Positions 27,625 through 36,847 of a DNA stretch of 64,000 bases are shown one piece after another. How positions within the stretch are numbered: the first letter of the stretch is position 1; every line of letters begins with the position of its first letter. The notes beneath the pieces are model-generated. The model ran no database searches, was not told the origin of the DNA, and saw only the letters and a program-made list of their open reading frames with translations. Source of the DNA: Flavobacterium psychrophilum DSM 3660 = ATCC 49418 (GTDB lineage: Bacteria > Bacteroidota > Bacteroidia > Flavobacteriales > Flavobacteriaceae); NCBI RefSeq assembly GCF_002217405.1, contig NZ_MUHE01000015.1:1-64000 (forward strand), given 5' to 3'. Made by a program: the position numbers and the translations under genes.

Positions 27625-28791
27625 ATGAAAATAGCAATAGTAACTGCGTTTCCGCCAAGTAAAGTGACCTTAAATGAATATGGGTATCATTTAGTAAAAA
27701 ACTTTGTAAAAAAAGAAGCTGTTTCAAGTTTAGTCATAATTTCAGATAAAACTATCCAGACCAAACAACTAGATTTTGATAATTCAGAAAAAGTTATTGT
27801 AAATGAATGTTGGGAATTTAATAGTTATTGGAATTTTTTTACAATTATAAAAGCTGTTTATAAAGAAAAACCAGATGCCGTTTTATTCAATTTACAATTT
27901 GTAAAATTTGGCGATAAAAAAATACCAGCAGCCTTGGGATTAATAACTCCTATGTTTCTTCGCTTTTTTGGTTTCAAAACCATAGTATTATTGCACAATA
28001 TTTTGGAGCAGGTAGATTTAGAAAATGCTGGATTTACAAGTAATAAATTGGCTCAAAAAATATATACTTTTATTGGTACAACACTAACTAGATGTATGCT
28101 AAAAGCTAATTTTTTAGCAGTAACCATCAATAAATATGTAGCAGTATTAAACAAAAAATACAAAACGAATAATATTATTTTAATACCACACGGCTCTTTT
28201 GAAACACCACAAAATCCAAATTTTGATTTGCCTGATGGGCCAAAAAAAATAATGGCTTTTGGTAAATTTGGAACGTATAAAAAGGTAGAAATTTTAATAG
28301 AAGCACTTCAAATAATTAGAAAAACTAATACACAACCAATTCAGGTAGTTATTGCAGGAACAGATAGTCCCAATACACCTGGATATTTGAAATCTGTACA
28401 AGAAAAGTATGCTGCAGTAGAAGGAATTATATTTACTGGATATGTAGAAGAAAATGATGTAGAGCGTATTTTTACAGAAAGTACGATTGTAGCCTTTCCA
28501 TATACCTCTACCACAGGGAGTTCTGGAGTTTTGCATCAAGCAGGAAGTTATGGCAAAGCAGTTGTAATGCCAGATTTGGGAGATCTGGCTTTGCTAGTGG
28601 AAGATGAGGGGTATAAAGGTGAATTTTTTAGTCCAGAAAGTGCAAGTTCATTAGCAATTGCAATAAATAAAATACTGGAAAATGATTCTTACAGAAAAGA
28701 AATTGCCCAAGCCAATTATAAAGCGGCCTGCACCTTGTCTATGGATAAAATTACAGATATGTATCTCGAAAAATTTAATCAAATTGCTTAA
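27625..28791 (+). CDS. GT4-family glycosyltransferase
   Basis: A 388-residue GT-B fold enzyme. The N-terminal Rossmann domain begins MKIAIVTAFPPSKVTLNEYGYHLV, typical of acceptor-binding halves. The C-terminal donor-binding half begins near residue 205 (KKIMAFGKFGTYKKVEILIEAL), includes VVIAGTDSPNTPGYL and ends in PYTSTTGSSGVLHQAGSYGKAVV, where the donor-contact E-x7-E region is reduced. No membrane segment. It follows the flippase by 24 bases and ends with a 4-base convergent overlap with the glycosidase gene. The sugar is unknown. Confidence 0.88.
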   Translation: MKIAIVTAFPPSKVTLNEYGYHLVKNFVKKEAVSSLVIISDKTIQTKQLDFDNSEKVIVNECWEFNSYWNFFTIIKAVYKEKPDAVLFNLQFVKFGDKKIPAALGLITPMFLRFFGFKTIVLLHNILEQVDLENAGFTSNKLAQKIYTFIGTTLTRCMLKANFLAVTINKYVAVLNKKYKTNNIILIPHGSFETPQNPNFDLPDGPKKIMAFGKFGTYKKVEILIEALQIIRKTNTQPIQVVIAGTDSPNTPGYLKSVQEKYAAVEGIIFTGYVEENDVERIFTESTIVAFPYTSTTGSSGVLHQAGSYGKAVVMPDLGDLALLVEDEGYKGEFFSPESASSLAIAINKILENDSYRKEIAQANYKAACTLSMDKITDMYLEKFNQIA

Positions 28792-30344
28792 TCATAAGTT
28801 ATAAACTCGAATGATGGTTTAATTTTTCCTTTTGAATTAATAAATCCAAAGTTTTTTTGCTTGTTTTTTTGCCAAGGCCATTTTCCTGCCACTTGGTCAG
28901 GAACATTAGGAAAATCGTATAGTGTCCAGGACATAAAGGAAACTTTATTCTTTTTAAATTTTGCTTGTATTTTCTTGTAATATTCTGCTTGATCCTCTTC
29001 ATTATTTCCTGTCCAGTTCCAGAAACCATGGTAAGAAGGAACACCAAATTCCTGAATGACAACAGGTTTTTTTGTAAATTTTTCTAATGTTGCATTTTCG
29101 GTTTCGAAATCAGCTATCGAATTGTAAAAATGATACGAAACAAAATCTACTTTGTCTTCTAAATTTGTGGCTTCGTAAGAGTTAGACCAACCAATAGTTA
29201 CTAAATGATTTGGGTCGTTTTCTTTAACAATAGTAATCATTTGTTGTAACCAACTTAATACATTTTTTTTATTGCGATTTTCAAAATCTAAATTGGGCTC
29301 ATTTTTAATATCCCAAGCCAAAACGGCTTTGTGTTTTTTAAATTCTGAAACTATTTTTTCTGCATGGCGACTGGTTAATGTCCAACTTTCTAGCGTATAA
29401 TCGCTGTAAAAATCAAACAAAGTTACAATTACTTTTAAGTTTTTTTCTTCTGCTAAATCTAATAAAATTTTTAGTTTTTTCAGTTTCTCAGGATTAACAT
29501 TGGCTTTGCCAAAATCGTCATATTGAACAAAAATTCGGATCGAATTTAATTTTGCTTTTTTAATAATATCAAAATCTTTAGCAATTGTATCTTTATTAAA
29601 TAAAACGCCAAAAGTATCCCAAGCGGATTTTTTTGGATAATAATTAATCCCTTTAATTATAAAATCAGCATTCTTATATTTTATTTTTTTTGCGTCTATT
29701 TTAAATTCTGGATTTGATTTTAAGGTGTCTTTTGCAAATGGTTCTGGCTTCATTTTCTGAAAGTGCCGTACACGCCAAAAACCGTCTTCGAGCAACATCA
29801 AAACTTTATATGTGGCTGTATCTTGAACTTCGGTTATTAGTTTTTCGTCTTTAAAAACCTTTTGGTATTCAATTACATTTTTGTCTGTAAAAACAACTTG
29901 TTGACCATCTTCGCTATAAAATTCTAATTTTGGATTGTGTTTGATAGTCGTGCTTTCTATAGCTATTTTATTTTTTAAATTGTATGCAATAGATTGGTAT
30001 AAATTTATTCTTGCGCTTTTAGAATAAAAATCTTCTATGCCTTGTTTTTTGTTCTTTTCTAACGATTTGTTTCTTACATACCAAGAAAAAAGATAGTCTT
30101 TTTCTATCATTTTTAGTGTGTTGGGTTCCATTTCTCGGCCTACATTTATATTGTTTTGCCAAGTTACTTTTGGCAAATAAGTATTTATAGTTTCTTTTTC
30201 TAAATGCAACATAGAACTTCTGCTGGCACCAGAATTTAAATATTGCAAAATACTACTTAACCCAAAAAGCAGACATGCATTTAAGATTATAAATGAAGAT
30301 ATTAAAACAATTCGAATCGTATTTTTATTATTTATGAAGCTCAT
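28788..30344 (-). CDS. Membrane-anchored glycoside hydrolase (TIM barrel, GH5/GH2-like)
   Basis: A 518-residue protein with one N-terminal membrane anchor (residues ~10-32) and an extracytoplasmic body. Residues ~100-205 form a poorly assigned beta-rich region with VRHFQKMKPEPF. A clan-A glycosidase barrel follows from about 215, starting GINYYPKKSAWDTFG and containing NSIRIFVQY. The acid/base Glu349 sits in WDIKNEPN and the nucleophile Glu432 in VVIQEFGVPS. The spacing fits GH5 or GH2-type retaining beta-glycosidases. It overlaps the next gene upstream by 17 bases and is probably the last gene of a three-gene minus-strand operon. It may trim or edit the polysaccharide made by this locus. Confidence 0.82.
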   Translation of the reverse strand: MSFINNKNTIRIVLISSFIILNACLLFGLSSILQYLNSGASRSSMLHLEKETINTYLPKVTWQNNINVGREMEPNTLKMIEKDYLFSWYVRNKSLEKNKKQGIEDFYSKSARINLYQSIAYNLKNKIAIESTTIKHNPKLEFYSEDGQQVVFTDKNVIEYQKVFKDEKLITEVQDTATYKVLMLLEDGFWRVRHFQKMKPEPFAKDTLKSNPEFKIDAKKIKYKNADFIIKGINYYPKKSAWDTFGVLFNKDTIAKDFDIIKKAKLNSIRIFVQYDDFGKANVNPEKLKKLKILLDLAEEKNLKVIVTLFDFYSDYTLESWTLTSRHAEKIVSEFKKHKAVLAWDIKNEPNLDFENRNKKNVLSWLQQMITIVKENDPNHLVTIGWSNSYEATNLEDKVDFVSYHFYNSIADFETENATLEKFTKKPVVIQEFGVPSYHGFWNWTGNNEEDQAEYYKKIQAKFKKNKVSFMSWTLYDFPNVPDQVAGKWPWQKNKQKNFGFINSKGKIKPSFEFITYD

Positions 30345-31566
30345 AGTTAATAGTTTCTGTTTTTTTGATAATCCCTAATGCAATAATTTCGAATCGATAA
30401 CTTTTAGCTGTAAAAAAATCTTGCGAAAGTTGAAATGTAGCCATTCCTTTTGAAGTGTCTTCTTGCAAAGTTGCTACTAAAATATTTTGATTAAAAATTT
30501 TAAGTATAACTTTAATTCCGTTTGGAGCTATTTGATTCATAAAACTTTTAATGGGTCCAATTTTTATCGTTCTATTTTTATTTGTAAATAAATAATTAAA
30601 TGACGACAAAATAGGTTTGTAACTAATAAACAGTAAGTTACTTTCTGCTATTCCCATTATAAAGGCTTTTACTGAATAGATTTCTTGATGATCTGGATGC
30701 AATATTTGTGCTATTGCAATTCCGTTTATAGTGGTTCCAAATGTTTTTAAAATTATATTTTTTTTTGTTTTAATAATAAATGTAATCATTGTACCATTGC
30801 TAGCAATATTACCATATTTGTCTTTTATGACAGATGTTGTAAAGTGTGTTATCTGGTTTCCATCGGCAAAATCATGATTTCTAGTATAATTGATGGTAAA
30901 ATTTGTAGGTAGGTTTGGATAAACTTCGGTTTCAATTTCTTTGGTTTCGATAGCATTACACTCTGATGACACTAACATTTTTCCAGATTTTGTAGGCGAA
31001 AAAATGTCATACCAAGCAATAAAGTTTTTGGTTTTTAATTTCAAATTTGTAATGTTTTGCAAAAATTGATGTTTTAGGATAATTTCAGTATCTTCTTCCT
31101 TAGGATTATCAAAACTATCTGTTGGTACAGTAACCATCATAGTAAATTCTTTTGCGCCAGCTAAAATAGTTCGTGGACCAAGATAATTCTCGATAACGGT
31201 TTTTGTTTTGTCGTTTGGCAAAATTTCAAATATTCCAGAATTTATTGTTTCATTTTGGTTAATTAGGAACCAGGAAACATTACCTGTTTTTTGGCAATAA
31301 TTAAGGGGCAATTTAAAAACGTAATTTCCTTTTTTTAGAGTTGCATCAAGAATTGTTTTGCCATACGAATGCACAATAAAAAGTTGCGGTTTTTCATTTT
31401 CAGATTTAGAATAAAACTCTAATTTGATACTATGTCCTGCAATATTTTTTTTGTTTTTAGAAACCAACTCAAACACTACTTTATTATCTGAGGAGACCCA
31501 AGTAGTTCCGAATGCTAAAAGAAGCAAAGTACCTAATAAAAATACTGTGTAAATTACTTTTTTCAT
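30328..31566 (-). CDS. Secreted/anchored Ig-like protein of unknown function
   Basis: A 412-residue protein with an N-terminal signal or anchor (residues 1-22) and an all-beta body. A segment DKYGNIASNGTMITFII near residue 250 matches the hallmark of bacterial Ig-like (invasin/Big) domains. The final third also looks like a beta sandwich. No catalytic motif. It overlaps the glycosidase start by 17 bases and the large membrane protein end by one base, so the three are cotranscribed and probably act together outside the inner membrane. Confidence 0.75.
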   Translation of the reverse strand: MKKVIYTVFLLGTLLLLAFGTTWVSSDNKVVFELVSKNKKNIAGHSIKLEFYSKSENEKPQLFIVHSYGKTILDATLKKGNYVFKLPLNYCQKTGNVSWFLINQNETINSGIFEILPNDKTKTVIENYLGPRTILAGAKEFTMMVTVPTDSFDNPKEEDTEIILKHQFLQNITNLKLKTKNFIAWYDIFSPTKSGKMLVSSECNAIETKEIETEVYPNLPTNFTINYTRNHDFADGNQITHFTTSVIKDKYGNIASNGTMITFIIKTKKNIILKTFGTTINGIAIAQILHPDHQEIYSVKAFIMGIAESNLLFISYKPILSSFNYLFTNKNRTIKIGPIKSFMNQIAPNGIKVILKIFNQNILVATLQEDTSKGMATFQLSQDFFTAKSYRFEIIALGIIKKTETINYELHK

Positions 31567-34500
31567 TATCTTGGATTTCCTATATAATTGTTAATTTCGA
31601 TTTTAATAAAATTAAACCCTTTACCTTTTATCATTTGCAATTGTTCGTCGTTTTGAGCAAATTTTCTATTCGGAACTACCGCTTTAGATATTGATGCGTT
31701 GGCCAAACCATTTACAAAACAATTTTCTAATGATGATTTTAGTATTTTGCAATTCATTAAATTTAATAATTTATAATCAAAATAATTTTTGCGTTGCACT
31801 CGTACTCCTGCATTCATAAAGAGATGATCTACATAAATTAGTTCTTTTTTTTCGTTGTAATACGAAACTAAAATTTCTGGAATGGTACTTTCTTGAATCC
31901 CAAAATTAAACAAGGTTCCTTTGATGTGGTTGCTTTCTATTGCAAAATCAGAAAGAGCAACTTGAGTATATAAATCGGTAATGGCTACATTTCCTGCACA
32001 TTGAATATCGAATGTAACTGGATTTTCCTGAATTTCTAAAGGTGTAAACTCGTTAGGATTGAAAGTTTTGGGTTTTATATCGGTATTTTTTAGCCAAGCA
32101 ATATCTTCAAAATTTACTTTAAAACTTGTAATTTCTTTTGGCATCAGCTTGTGCTTAATTTCGTATTTCGAATTAAAAGAGGCAAGTTTTTTGTCGTTAT
32201 AACCGTACAAAGAAGCTTTTAAAACTACATCGGCAGGTACATTATCTACATTTTGAACTTCACCAATTATTATATATTGTTTATTGTATTGGATTAGTTT
32301 TGCTGATAAAATTTCTAATACAGGTTGTTTTAAAACATCGTCGTGATAGGTTTGTTGTGTAGAAACGGCACGTCTTCCGTGTTTGAAATATTGGGTGTTA
32401 TTGTTGGCAATAAATTGATCTGGAGGAATATCTAAATCGATTTTATTTGGCACAATAAACCATTTTCCATTTTCTTTAATAACCTCATGTATATAATCTT
32501 TTTTAATAATTTCTAATGGTGTAATCCATTTGGTTTTTGCAATAATTTTTGCTGCTTTTTTTGTTTGGCTAAGCACTTGAATATCTATTGCATCCATTTT
32601 TGCATACGAATTTAAAATCCCGTCTTGAACGGCGGTTTCTAGCATAAATTGTGATAACGATTTGTCGCTTTTTGGGTCTAAAAACGAATGTGCTTTTTCA
32701 AATTCTTTAAAATCAATGGCATCATAATAGGCTTTTATGACATTTATGGGGCTTAATTGTGAAGAATTATTAAGATAAAATTGGTATGTAAAATAAAAAA
32801 TAATTACTACTAAAAATCCTGTCCAAAGATGCAAAAGTGTAACCAATTTTTGTGGAAATTTATTGTATTCTAGCGCAAATTTAAAAAAATCAGGTTTTCT
32901 AATTGTTTTTAGCTTTAAGGCTTGGTACAGTATCATCTGAATATTTAAAACAAAGGCAATAATTACCGTTAGCAATGGGATGATTCCCCACATTAATTTT
33001 TGATATAGCGGAACATCTTCAAATGGACGGATTTTAGATAATGGCGGAACATTGAGTTTTTCCCAAACCATAATACCGTTTTCTAATTGTGTTAAGCGAT
33101 GCCAACCACAGAAATATAAAATTGGATCATAAAATTTATCATTAGAAAAAACATATTTTAAATTATATTTTTCGGGAACTGTCAAAAATTGTTGCAATGA
33201 ACCAATGCCTTCTAAACCTCTAAATTTCGAATTTTCTAAGCGTTCAACAGCACGGGAAGTGAGTTCTGGCAATCTTCGGGCTGAATGATAATTACCATCA
33301 ACAGTCAAAGCATTAGTTTGATAGGATAACGTTGCCATTTGATCGCCAAAACCCAAAGGTAAATAACGCCATTGGTCATGTTGATCTTGGTTTAGGAAGT
33401 TTATTATGGGTAATGTATTTATTTTTTGAGGTTGAAAAGGTCGAAAATACCCCAAAGTAATTGTTACAATTGCCACAAATAAGAAAGAACCAGCTAATAA
33501 TCCGGAGATGATTTTGTAATATACTGACCCAAATCGCTCTTGAAAATTAATTCGTAAATCGCCTTCAAGCAATCTGTACACAAATTCTCCAAACATGGGT
33601 AAACTCATTATGGCTGCCCAAAGTGTGAAACGATCTAGTGTTAAAATATTAAACGCATTAGCACCTAAAATCTTTAGAGGAATTGGAGTTGTTCCTCCTG
33701 TTCCTAAAACAAATAATAAGGAAATTGACAATCCAAAAAAGAGATAACGTTTGCTATAATATCTGTAAAATATATATGGCAAAAGGAACAGTAAAATTCC
33801 CCAAGGAATTAAAAAAAACATCAAACCTGAAGAAGTAACTTGGATAAAATTATCCCGACTTCCGTGGGGAATTGGCACTTGTGTTATGGGATTGTTCTTA
33901 GAATTAATCCAATACGGGAGAATACAAAAAACAATTAAGAAAACTGACGTTGCACCAAAAATAATTATCCTTTTTAATAGCGGGAATAAGGTTTGTATAA
34001 ATAATTTTAATGTAACTTCTTTATACGAATTAACCTTTTCTCGAGCAGCATCTATTACGGTCATTCCTATTAATGGAAATATAAAAAAAATCATTCCAAA
34101 CAATGGAGTCACGTGATGCGAACAAACGGTAACCGCAATTAATGAAACGGAAGTAAAATAGTATTTTTTTATGCCTGTTTTTATCCAAAGATAAATTTCG
34201 GGTAAAGCATGCATCAAAATAGAAATTCCTATAATACTTGGCAATTGACCAAAAATATGAAGGGTTTCTATAAATGAGGAGGAGAAAACAGATAATAATG
34301 CGGCATATCCCGCAACATTTCGATTGCCCGTAATGAGGAGTGAAAACCTAAAAACACCTGTAATAAATAAAATAATACCAATAATAGCAACTGTAAACAA
34401 ACCAAATTTTAATCCGCCAACGAAGGATAACAATCCAATACATTGATGCACTAATGGAGGATATCCCATAACCGTAAACCCAGTGTACCAACTGTAATTC

Positions 34501-34655
34501 CAGGGTTCAAACCAACTTTGTGCATAATGATTTCCAAAGAATAAATGAATAAGTGCGTCATAAGTATTTTCTAAAGTAAAAAAAATAGCACTTGCGTGGA
34601 AAACAATTCCAACAAGCAATGCCGTCAATAAATATTTATTCGATTTTTCTTTCAC
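31566..34655 (-). CDS. Large GT-C/PTPS-related membrane protein
   Basis: A 1029-residue inner-membrane protein. The first ~600 residues carry about 12 transmembrane helices with extracytoplasmic loops, including NHYAQSWFEPWNYSWYTG and YPPLVHQCIGLLSF early on; this resembles the PTPS-related/GT-C type membrane glycosyltransferase group. Residues ~620-760 contain an NTF2-like segment (VIKAYYDAIDFKEFEKAHSF), and the rest is a beta-rich soluble region with FxLYD-like folds. It is the first gene of the minus-strand operon and is divergent from the REC-GT2 gene with a 107-base shared gap. A role in transferring a sugar to a lipid-linked glycan is an inference. Confidence 0.78.
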   Translation of the reverse strand: MKEKSNKYLLTALLVGIVFHASAIFFTLENTYDALIHLFFGNHYAQSWFEPWNYSWYTGFTVMGYPPLVHQCIGLLSFVGGLKFGLFTVAIIGIILFITGVFRFSLLITGNRNVAGYAALLSVFSSSFIETLHIFGQLPSIIGISILMHALPEIYLWIKTGIKKYYFTSVSLIAVTVCSHHVTPLFGMIFFIFPLIGMTVIDAAREKVNSYKEVTLKLFIQTLFPLLKRIIIFGATSVFLIVFCILPYWINSKNNPITQVPIPHGSRDNFIQVTSSGLMFFLIPWGILLFLLPYIFYRYYSKRYLFFGLSISLLFVLGTGGTTPIPLKILGANAFNILTLDRFTLWAAIMSLPMFGEFVYRLLEGDLRINFQERFGSVYYKIISGLLAGSFLFVAIVTITLGYFRPFQPQKINTLPIINFLNQDQHDQWRYLPLGFGDQMATLSYQTNALTVDGNYHSARRLPELTSRAVERLENSKFRGLEGIGSLQQFLTVPEKYNLKYVFSNDKFYDPILYFCGWHRLTQLENGIMVWEKLNVPPLSKIRPFEDVPLYQKLMWGIIPLLTVIIAFVLNIQMILYQALKLKTIRKPDFFKFALEYNKFPQKLVTLLHLWTGFLVVIIFYFTYQFYLNNSSQLSPINVIKAYYDAIDFKEFEKAHSFLDPKSDKSLSQFMLETAVQDGILNSYAKMDAIDIQVLSQTKKAAKIIAKTKWITPLEIIKKDYIHEVIKENGKWFIVPNKIDLDIPPDQFIANNNTQYFKHGRRAVSTQQTYHDDVLKQPVLEILSAKLIQYNKQYIIIGEVQNVDNVPADVVLKASLYGYNDKKLASFNSKYEIKHKLMPKEITSFKVNFEDIAWLKNTDIKPKTFNPNEFTPLEIQENPVTFDIQCAGNVAITDLYTQVALSDFAIESNHIKGTLFNFGIQESTIPEILVSYYNEKKELIYVDHLFMNAGVRVQRKNYFDYKLLNLMNCKILKSSLENCFVNGLANASISKAVVPNRKFAQNDEQLQMIKGKGFNFIKIEINNYIGNPR

Positions 34656-34732
34656 TTATCATTAGTACTATTGAAGTTGTAAAAGTAAATAATAATAAAC
34701 TTAAAAAAATAAAACTGCTACGCATTTTTTTT

Positions 34733-34740
34733 TATATTTG
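34733..34740 (+). promoter_or_regulatory. Putative -7 promoter element of the REC-GT2 gene
   Basis: TATATTTG lies 22 bases before the REC-GT2 start codon. The divergent operon starts at 34655, so its own promoter must also lie in the 107-base gap. Confidence 0.5.
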
Positions 34741-34762
34741 TTAAAATCAAAACAAATTCACA

Positions 34763-35926
34763 ATGAAAATCTTAATTATAGACGATCAAGAATTAGTACT
34801 ACTTTCTTTAGAAAAATGCTTAATAGATTTAGGCTACCAAGTGTACACTTCAAAAACAGTAGCGCATGCTATTTCGATTTATGATAAAGAAATTCCAGAT
34901 TTAGTGATAACAGACATTAATTTATCTACCACTGATCAAAATATTGAAACCAGCACTACTTATGCCGGATTAGATATTGTAAAATACATAAAAATAACAA
35001 AAAATCATAAAACCCCAGTGATGATTTTAACAGGAAGTACAGATGAAAATGTACTTTCAAAAGGTTTTGAATTAGGCATAGACGACTATATGAAAAAACC
35101 TTTAAGTTTTACAGAAATTGCGCTGAGAGTAAAAAAACTTATAGGTAGTAGTAATCTAGAAAACACAAAAACAGAAAAAAACAGGTACATACAAAGCAAT
35201 ATTATTGGAGTTGTAATACCTTGTTACAATGAAGAAAGCAGATTGTTAGGTGAAGATTTTAAAATATTTATACACAAAAACTTAGGGTATCATTTGTGTT
35301 TTGTAAATGATGGTAGCAAAGACAAGACTTTACAAGTATTACAAGAACTAGCTTTAGGAAACGAAGACAGAATAAGTGTTTACGATTGTACGAAAAATGG
35401 TGGCAAAGCAGAAGCAGTTCGCCTAGGAATGCTACATTTAGCAAAACAATCCCAATTTAATTATATAGGATTTTTAGATGCTGATTTATCTACTAATTTT
35501 GAAGATTTTAATGATCTAGCAACAACTATTTCGAATTCGAATTTTAAAATTGTAAGTGGCTCAAGAATTAATCGAATGGGGGCAGATATAACAAAGCAAT
35601 CGGCAAGAGCTATAATTAGCAAAACGATAAATTTCTTTATCCGTAAAACACTAGATATGGATTTTAAAGACACACAATGTGGTGCTAAAATTATGACCAA
35701 AGAAATTGTAGAAAAAACCTTTCAGAAAAAATTCTTGACCAAGTGGCTTTTTGATGTAGAAATTTTTATGAGAATGAAAAAAATATATGGTCATAAGGAA
35801 GCGCAAAATTTAATATGCGAACAACCACTAAAAAAGTGGATTCATGCAGATGGCTCAAAATTATCTATGAAAGATTCTGTAAAAATTGTTTTTCAAATTT
35901 TTCAAATTGCCTTTCATTACCGATAA
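34763..35926 (+). CDS. Response regulator receiver-GT2 glycosyltransferase fusion
   Basis: A 387-residue two-domain cytosolic protein. Residues 1-~125 form a CheY-like receiver domain with Asp7-Asp8, phosphoacceptor Asp51 in VITDINL, Thr90 in ILTGST and the conserved Lys112-Pro. The loop after Asp51 has an insert of about ten residues. Residues ~147-387 form a GT2 domain of the dolichyl-phosphate-glucose synthase type: VVIPCYNEESRL, CFVNDGSKDKT, KNGGKAEAVRLGM, DXD-like IGFLDADLST and DTQCGAKIM. All key residues of both domains are present. Phosphorylation could switch GT activity on or off. No histidine kinase gene is nearby. This fusion is unusual because most receivers are fused to DNA-binding or cyclase domains. 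Confidence 0.88.
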   Translation: MKILIIDDQELVLLSLEKCLIDLGYQVYTSKTVAHAISIYDKEIPDLVITDINLSTTDQNIETSTTYAGLDIVKYIKITKNHKTPVMILTGSTDENVLSKGFELGIDDYMKKPLSFTEIALRVKKLIGSSNLENTKTEKNRYIQSNIIGVVIPCYNEESRLLGEDFKIFIHKNLGYHLCFVNDGSKDKTLQVLQELALGNEDRISVYDCTKNGGKAEAVRLGMLHLAKQSQFNYIGFLDADLSTNFEDFNDLATTISNSNFKIVSGSRINRMGADITKQSARAIISKTINFFIRKTLDMDFKDTQCGAKIMTKEIVEKTFQKKFLTKWLFDVEIFMRMKKIYGHKEAQNLICEQPLKKWIHADGSKLSMKDSVKIVFQIFQIAFHYR

Positions 35927-36143
35927 AAAATTATACAGTTTTTTTTTAACCCGCTAGCTGTAATTGAATTTATTTTTAAAAAAAAGGGCTATTATTTTAT
36001 TTTTTTTGTGCTAACGTAACTAATAAAAAAATACTATAAAAACTCCTAATTTTCTAATCATAAAATAGATATGTATTATTTTGAATAGTTATTTTATTTT
36101 TATTTTAATCTATTGAAAATTAACAAACAAACGATACATTTTG

Positions 36144-36151
36144 TAAATTTG
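36144..36151 (+). promoter_or_regulatory. Putative -7 promoter element of the usp gene
   Basis: TAAATTTG matches TAnnTTTG and lies 25 bases before the start of the universal stress protein gene. Confidence 0.5.
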
Positions 36152-36176
36152 TGTAACACATTAATATACTTGTAAA

Positions 36177-36656
36177 ATGAAAGATATCAAAATGAACAAA
36201 GTTTTAATAGCTTTAGATTATAATCCTACGGCACAAAAAATTGCCGAAGTTGGCTTTTCATTAGCAAAGTCGATGAATGCAGAAATTATCTTGCTACATG
36301 TTTTATCTGCACCTGTTAATTATACTACTGTTTATAATCCTATCATGGGTTTTGATGGTTTTGTAAACTTAGATATCGTCGAAATAGACAACGAGTTCTT
36401 AAAAAAAATGGCTCTTGAATTTTTAGAAAACGTAAAAAAACATTTAGAGGACACAACCATTAGTACCATTGTAAAAGAAGGAGATTATTCTGAAGCAATT
36501 CTTGAAACCGCAAATATGCAACGAGCAGATATTATAATTGTAGGAAATCATAATAAAAAATGGTTAGAAAAAGTACTTTTGGGTAGCACCACCCAAAAAA
36601 TATTACATGACACTAATATTCCTGTTCTGATAGTGCCTACAAATAAAGATTTATAA
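36177..36656 (+). CDS. Universal stress protein (UspA family)
   Basis: A 159-residue single-domain Usp. The N-terminal strand KVLIALDYNPTAQKIAEVGF and the C-terminal ATP-binding signature GNHNKKWLEKVLLGSTTQKILHD (G-2x-G-9x-G-S/T pattern) are both clear. ATP-binding Usp proteins act in stress survival. A start at the internal Met6 (ATG 36192) is also possible. It ends at a bidirectional terminator shared with the RND operon. Confidence 0.92.
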   Translation: MKDIKMNKVLIALDYNPTAQKIAEVGFSLAKSMNAEIILLHVLSAPVNYTTVYNPIMGFDGFVNLDIVEIDNEFLKKMALEFLENVKKHLEDTTISTIVKEGDYSEAILETANMQRADIIIVGNHNKKWLEKVLLGSTTQKILHDTNIPVLIVPTNKDL

Positions 36657-36784
36657 GAAGCATTAAGACAACGTAAGTACAAAATTTAGTATAAAAAACA
36701 ATACTAATAGTGTGCTGTTTGCTAAATATTGTTAAAACTAAAATAATTTTTTTATTGATTATCTGCCATAACGCTAAACGAAAC

Positions 36785-36823
36785 AAAAAACAGTTGCAAG
36801 AAAATTCTTACAACTGTTTTTTT
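36785..36823. terminator. Bidirectional terminator between usp and the RND operon
   Basis: Arms AAAAAACAGTTG (36785-36796) and CAACTGTTTTTT (36811-36822) are complementary, with an inner AAGAA/TTCTT extension. A and T tracts on the two sides allow termination in either direction. Confidence 0.85.
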
Positions 36824-36847
36824 AGTTATTAAATGTACCAAACAATT

